Part shown: positions 18,947 to 19,020 of the stretch, one piece after another | Position numbering within the stretch: the stretch's first letter is position 1 | Layout: every line of letters begins with the position of its first letter | Source of the DNA: Larix sibirica | Lineage: Eukaryota > Streptophyta > Pinopsida > Pinales > Pinaceae | Assembly: GCA_004151065.3 (NCBI GenBank) | Contig: NWUY0300016760.1 | Coordinates: forward strand, 35,652-54,671 | DNA length: 19,020 bases | Direction: 5' to 3' | Program-made: the position numbers and the translations under genes | Notes under the pieces: model-generated | The model's database searches: none | Told to the model about the DNA's origin: nothing | Seen by the model: the letters and a program-made list of their open reading frames with translations, nothing else

Positions 18947-19020
18947 AGGTACTTATGCATAGGCCAAGTGCTGGGCATGCAAGAGTCGTCCAGATTCCTC
19001 TAGGAACTTGCTTGAAGGAG

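Larger units (their letters stand above)
13268..19020. repeat. Large 5753-bp repeat unit, copy 2 (likely false duplication)
   Basis: It repeats 7515-13267 at a constant offset. Four of the five observed differences (13281, 13282, 13295, 13298) lie within 31 bases of the N; the fifth (15389) is T to G at the border of a G run. The last base of the window, 19020, corresponds to 13267, so both copies stop at the same base. All disabling mutations and nested elements I checked are shared, so the copies separated after the decay. Confidence 0.97.

Noticed and set aside
13269-19003. Conservation of ORFs between the two large copies as evidence of selection
   Set aside because: Non-coding and AT-rich sequence is equally identical, so identity reflects recent or artificial duplication.
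1-19020. A new multi-gene functional system
   Set aside because: All recognisable coding sequence is decayed retroelement protein; the remaining open frames are short, isolated and without partners.

Overview
The window looks like intergenic DNA from a large, repeat-rich seed-plant genome, possibly a gymnosperm, though I cannot fix the species. I found no host gene, tRNA, rRNA or CRISPR array. Everything I recognise is a decayed transposable element, and coding remnants are broken by a stop or frameshift roughly every 100-300 bases.

Layout. (1) 75-1625, minus strand: a degraded LINE (non-LTR retrotransposon) reverse transcriptase with an internal tandem duplication of its palm region (221-567 and 568-903). 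(2) 1626-3622: mostly unassigned, with a minus-strand stretch carrying a 63-bp (21-codon) tandem repeat and a 15-bp perfect inverted repeat. (3) 3623-~4396: a candidate plus-strand LTR with a polypurine tract before it and a TATA box inside a perfect 12-bp inverted repeat. (4) 4742-8199, plus strand: a Ty3/Gypsy chromovirus-type element with 5' LTR, primer binding site, short leader and a pol remnant running RT, RNase H, integrase, GPY/F and partial chromodomain. Gag and protease are absent and no 3' LTR is seen. (5) At 8200 the chromodomain is cut by LTR-like DNA beginning TGTCACCGAC, which runs to about 9507 or 9642. (6) 9643-12175: non-coding DNA holding a 313-bp tandem duplication (10154-10779) and a 1011-bp terminal-inverted-repeat transposon (10960-11970) flanked by a perfect 8-bp target duplication, as expected for a non-autonomous hAT. 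(7) 12176-13193, minus strand: a 150-residue ORF of unknown function and a frameshifted retrotransposon gag remnant.

The dominant large-scale feature is that 7515-13267 is repeated as 13268-19020 with a constant offset of 5753 bases. The second copy starts at a single N, and the window's last base is exactly the base at which copy 1 stops. Reading by eye I found five mismatches: four in the first 30 bases after the N and one at a G/T homopolymer border (9636/15389). Shared stops, shared nested insertions and equal breakpoints make a false assembly duplication more likely than a real tandem duplication.

The parts do not form a pathway. They record successive insertions: the Gypsy element decayed and was interrupted by a second LTR element, and the hAT-like element lies within the later DNA. 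I did not find a convincing new functional system. The items most worth checking are the duplication and its N junction, the hAT-like element, the LINE RT duplication and the TATA-in-hairpin promoter.
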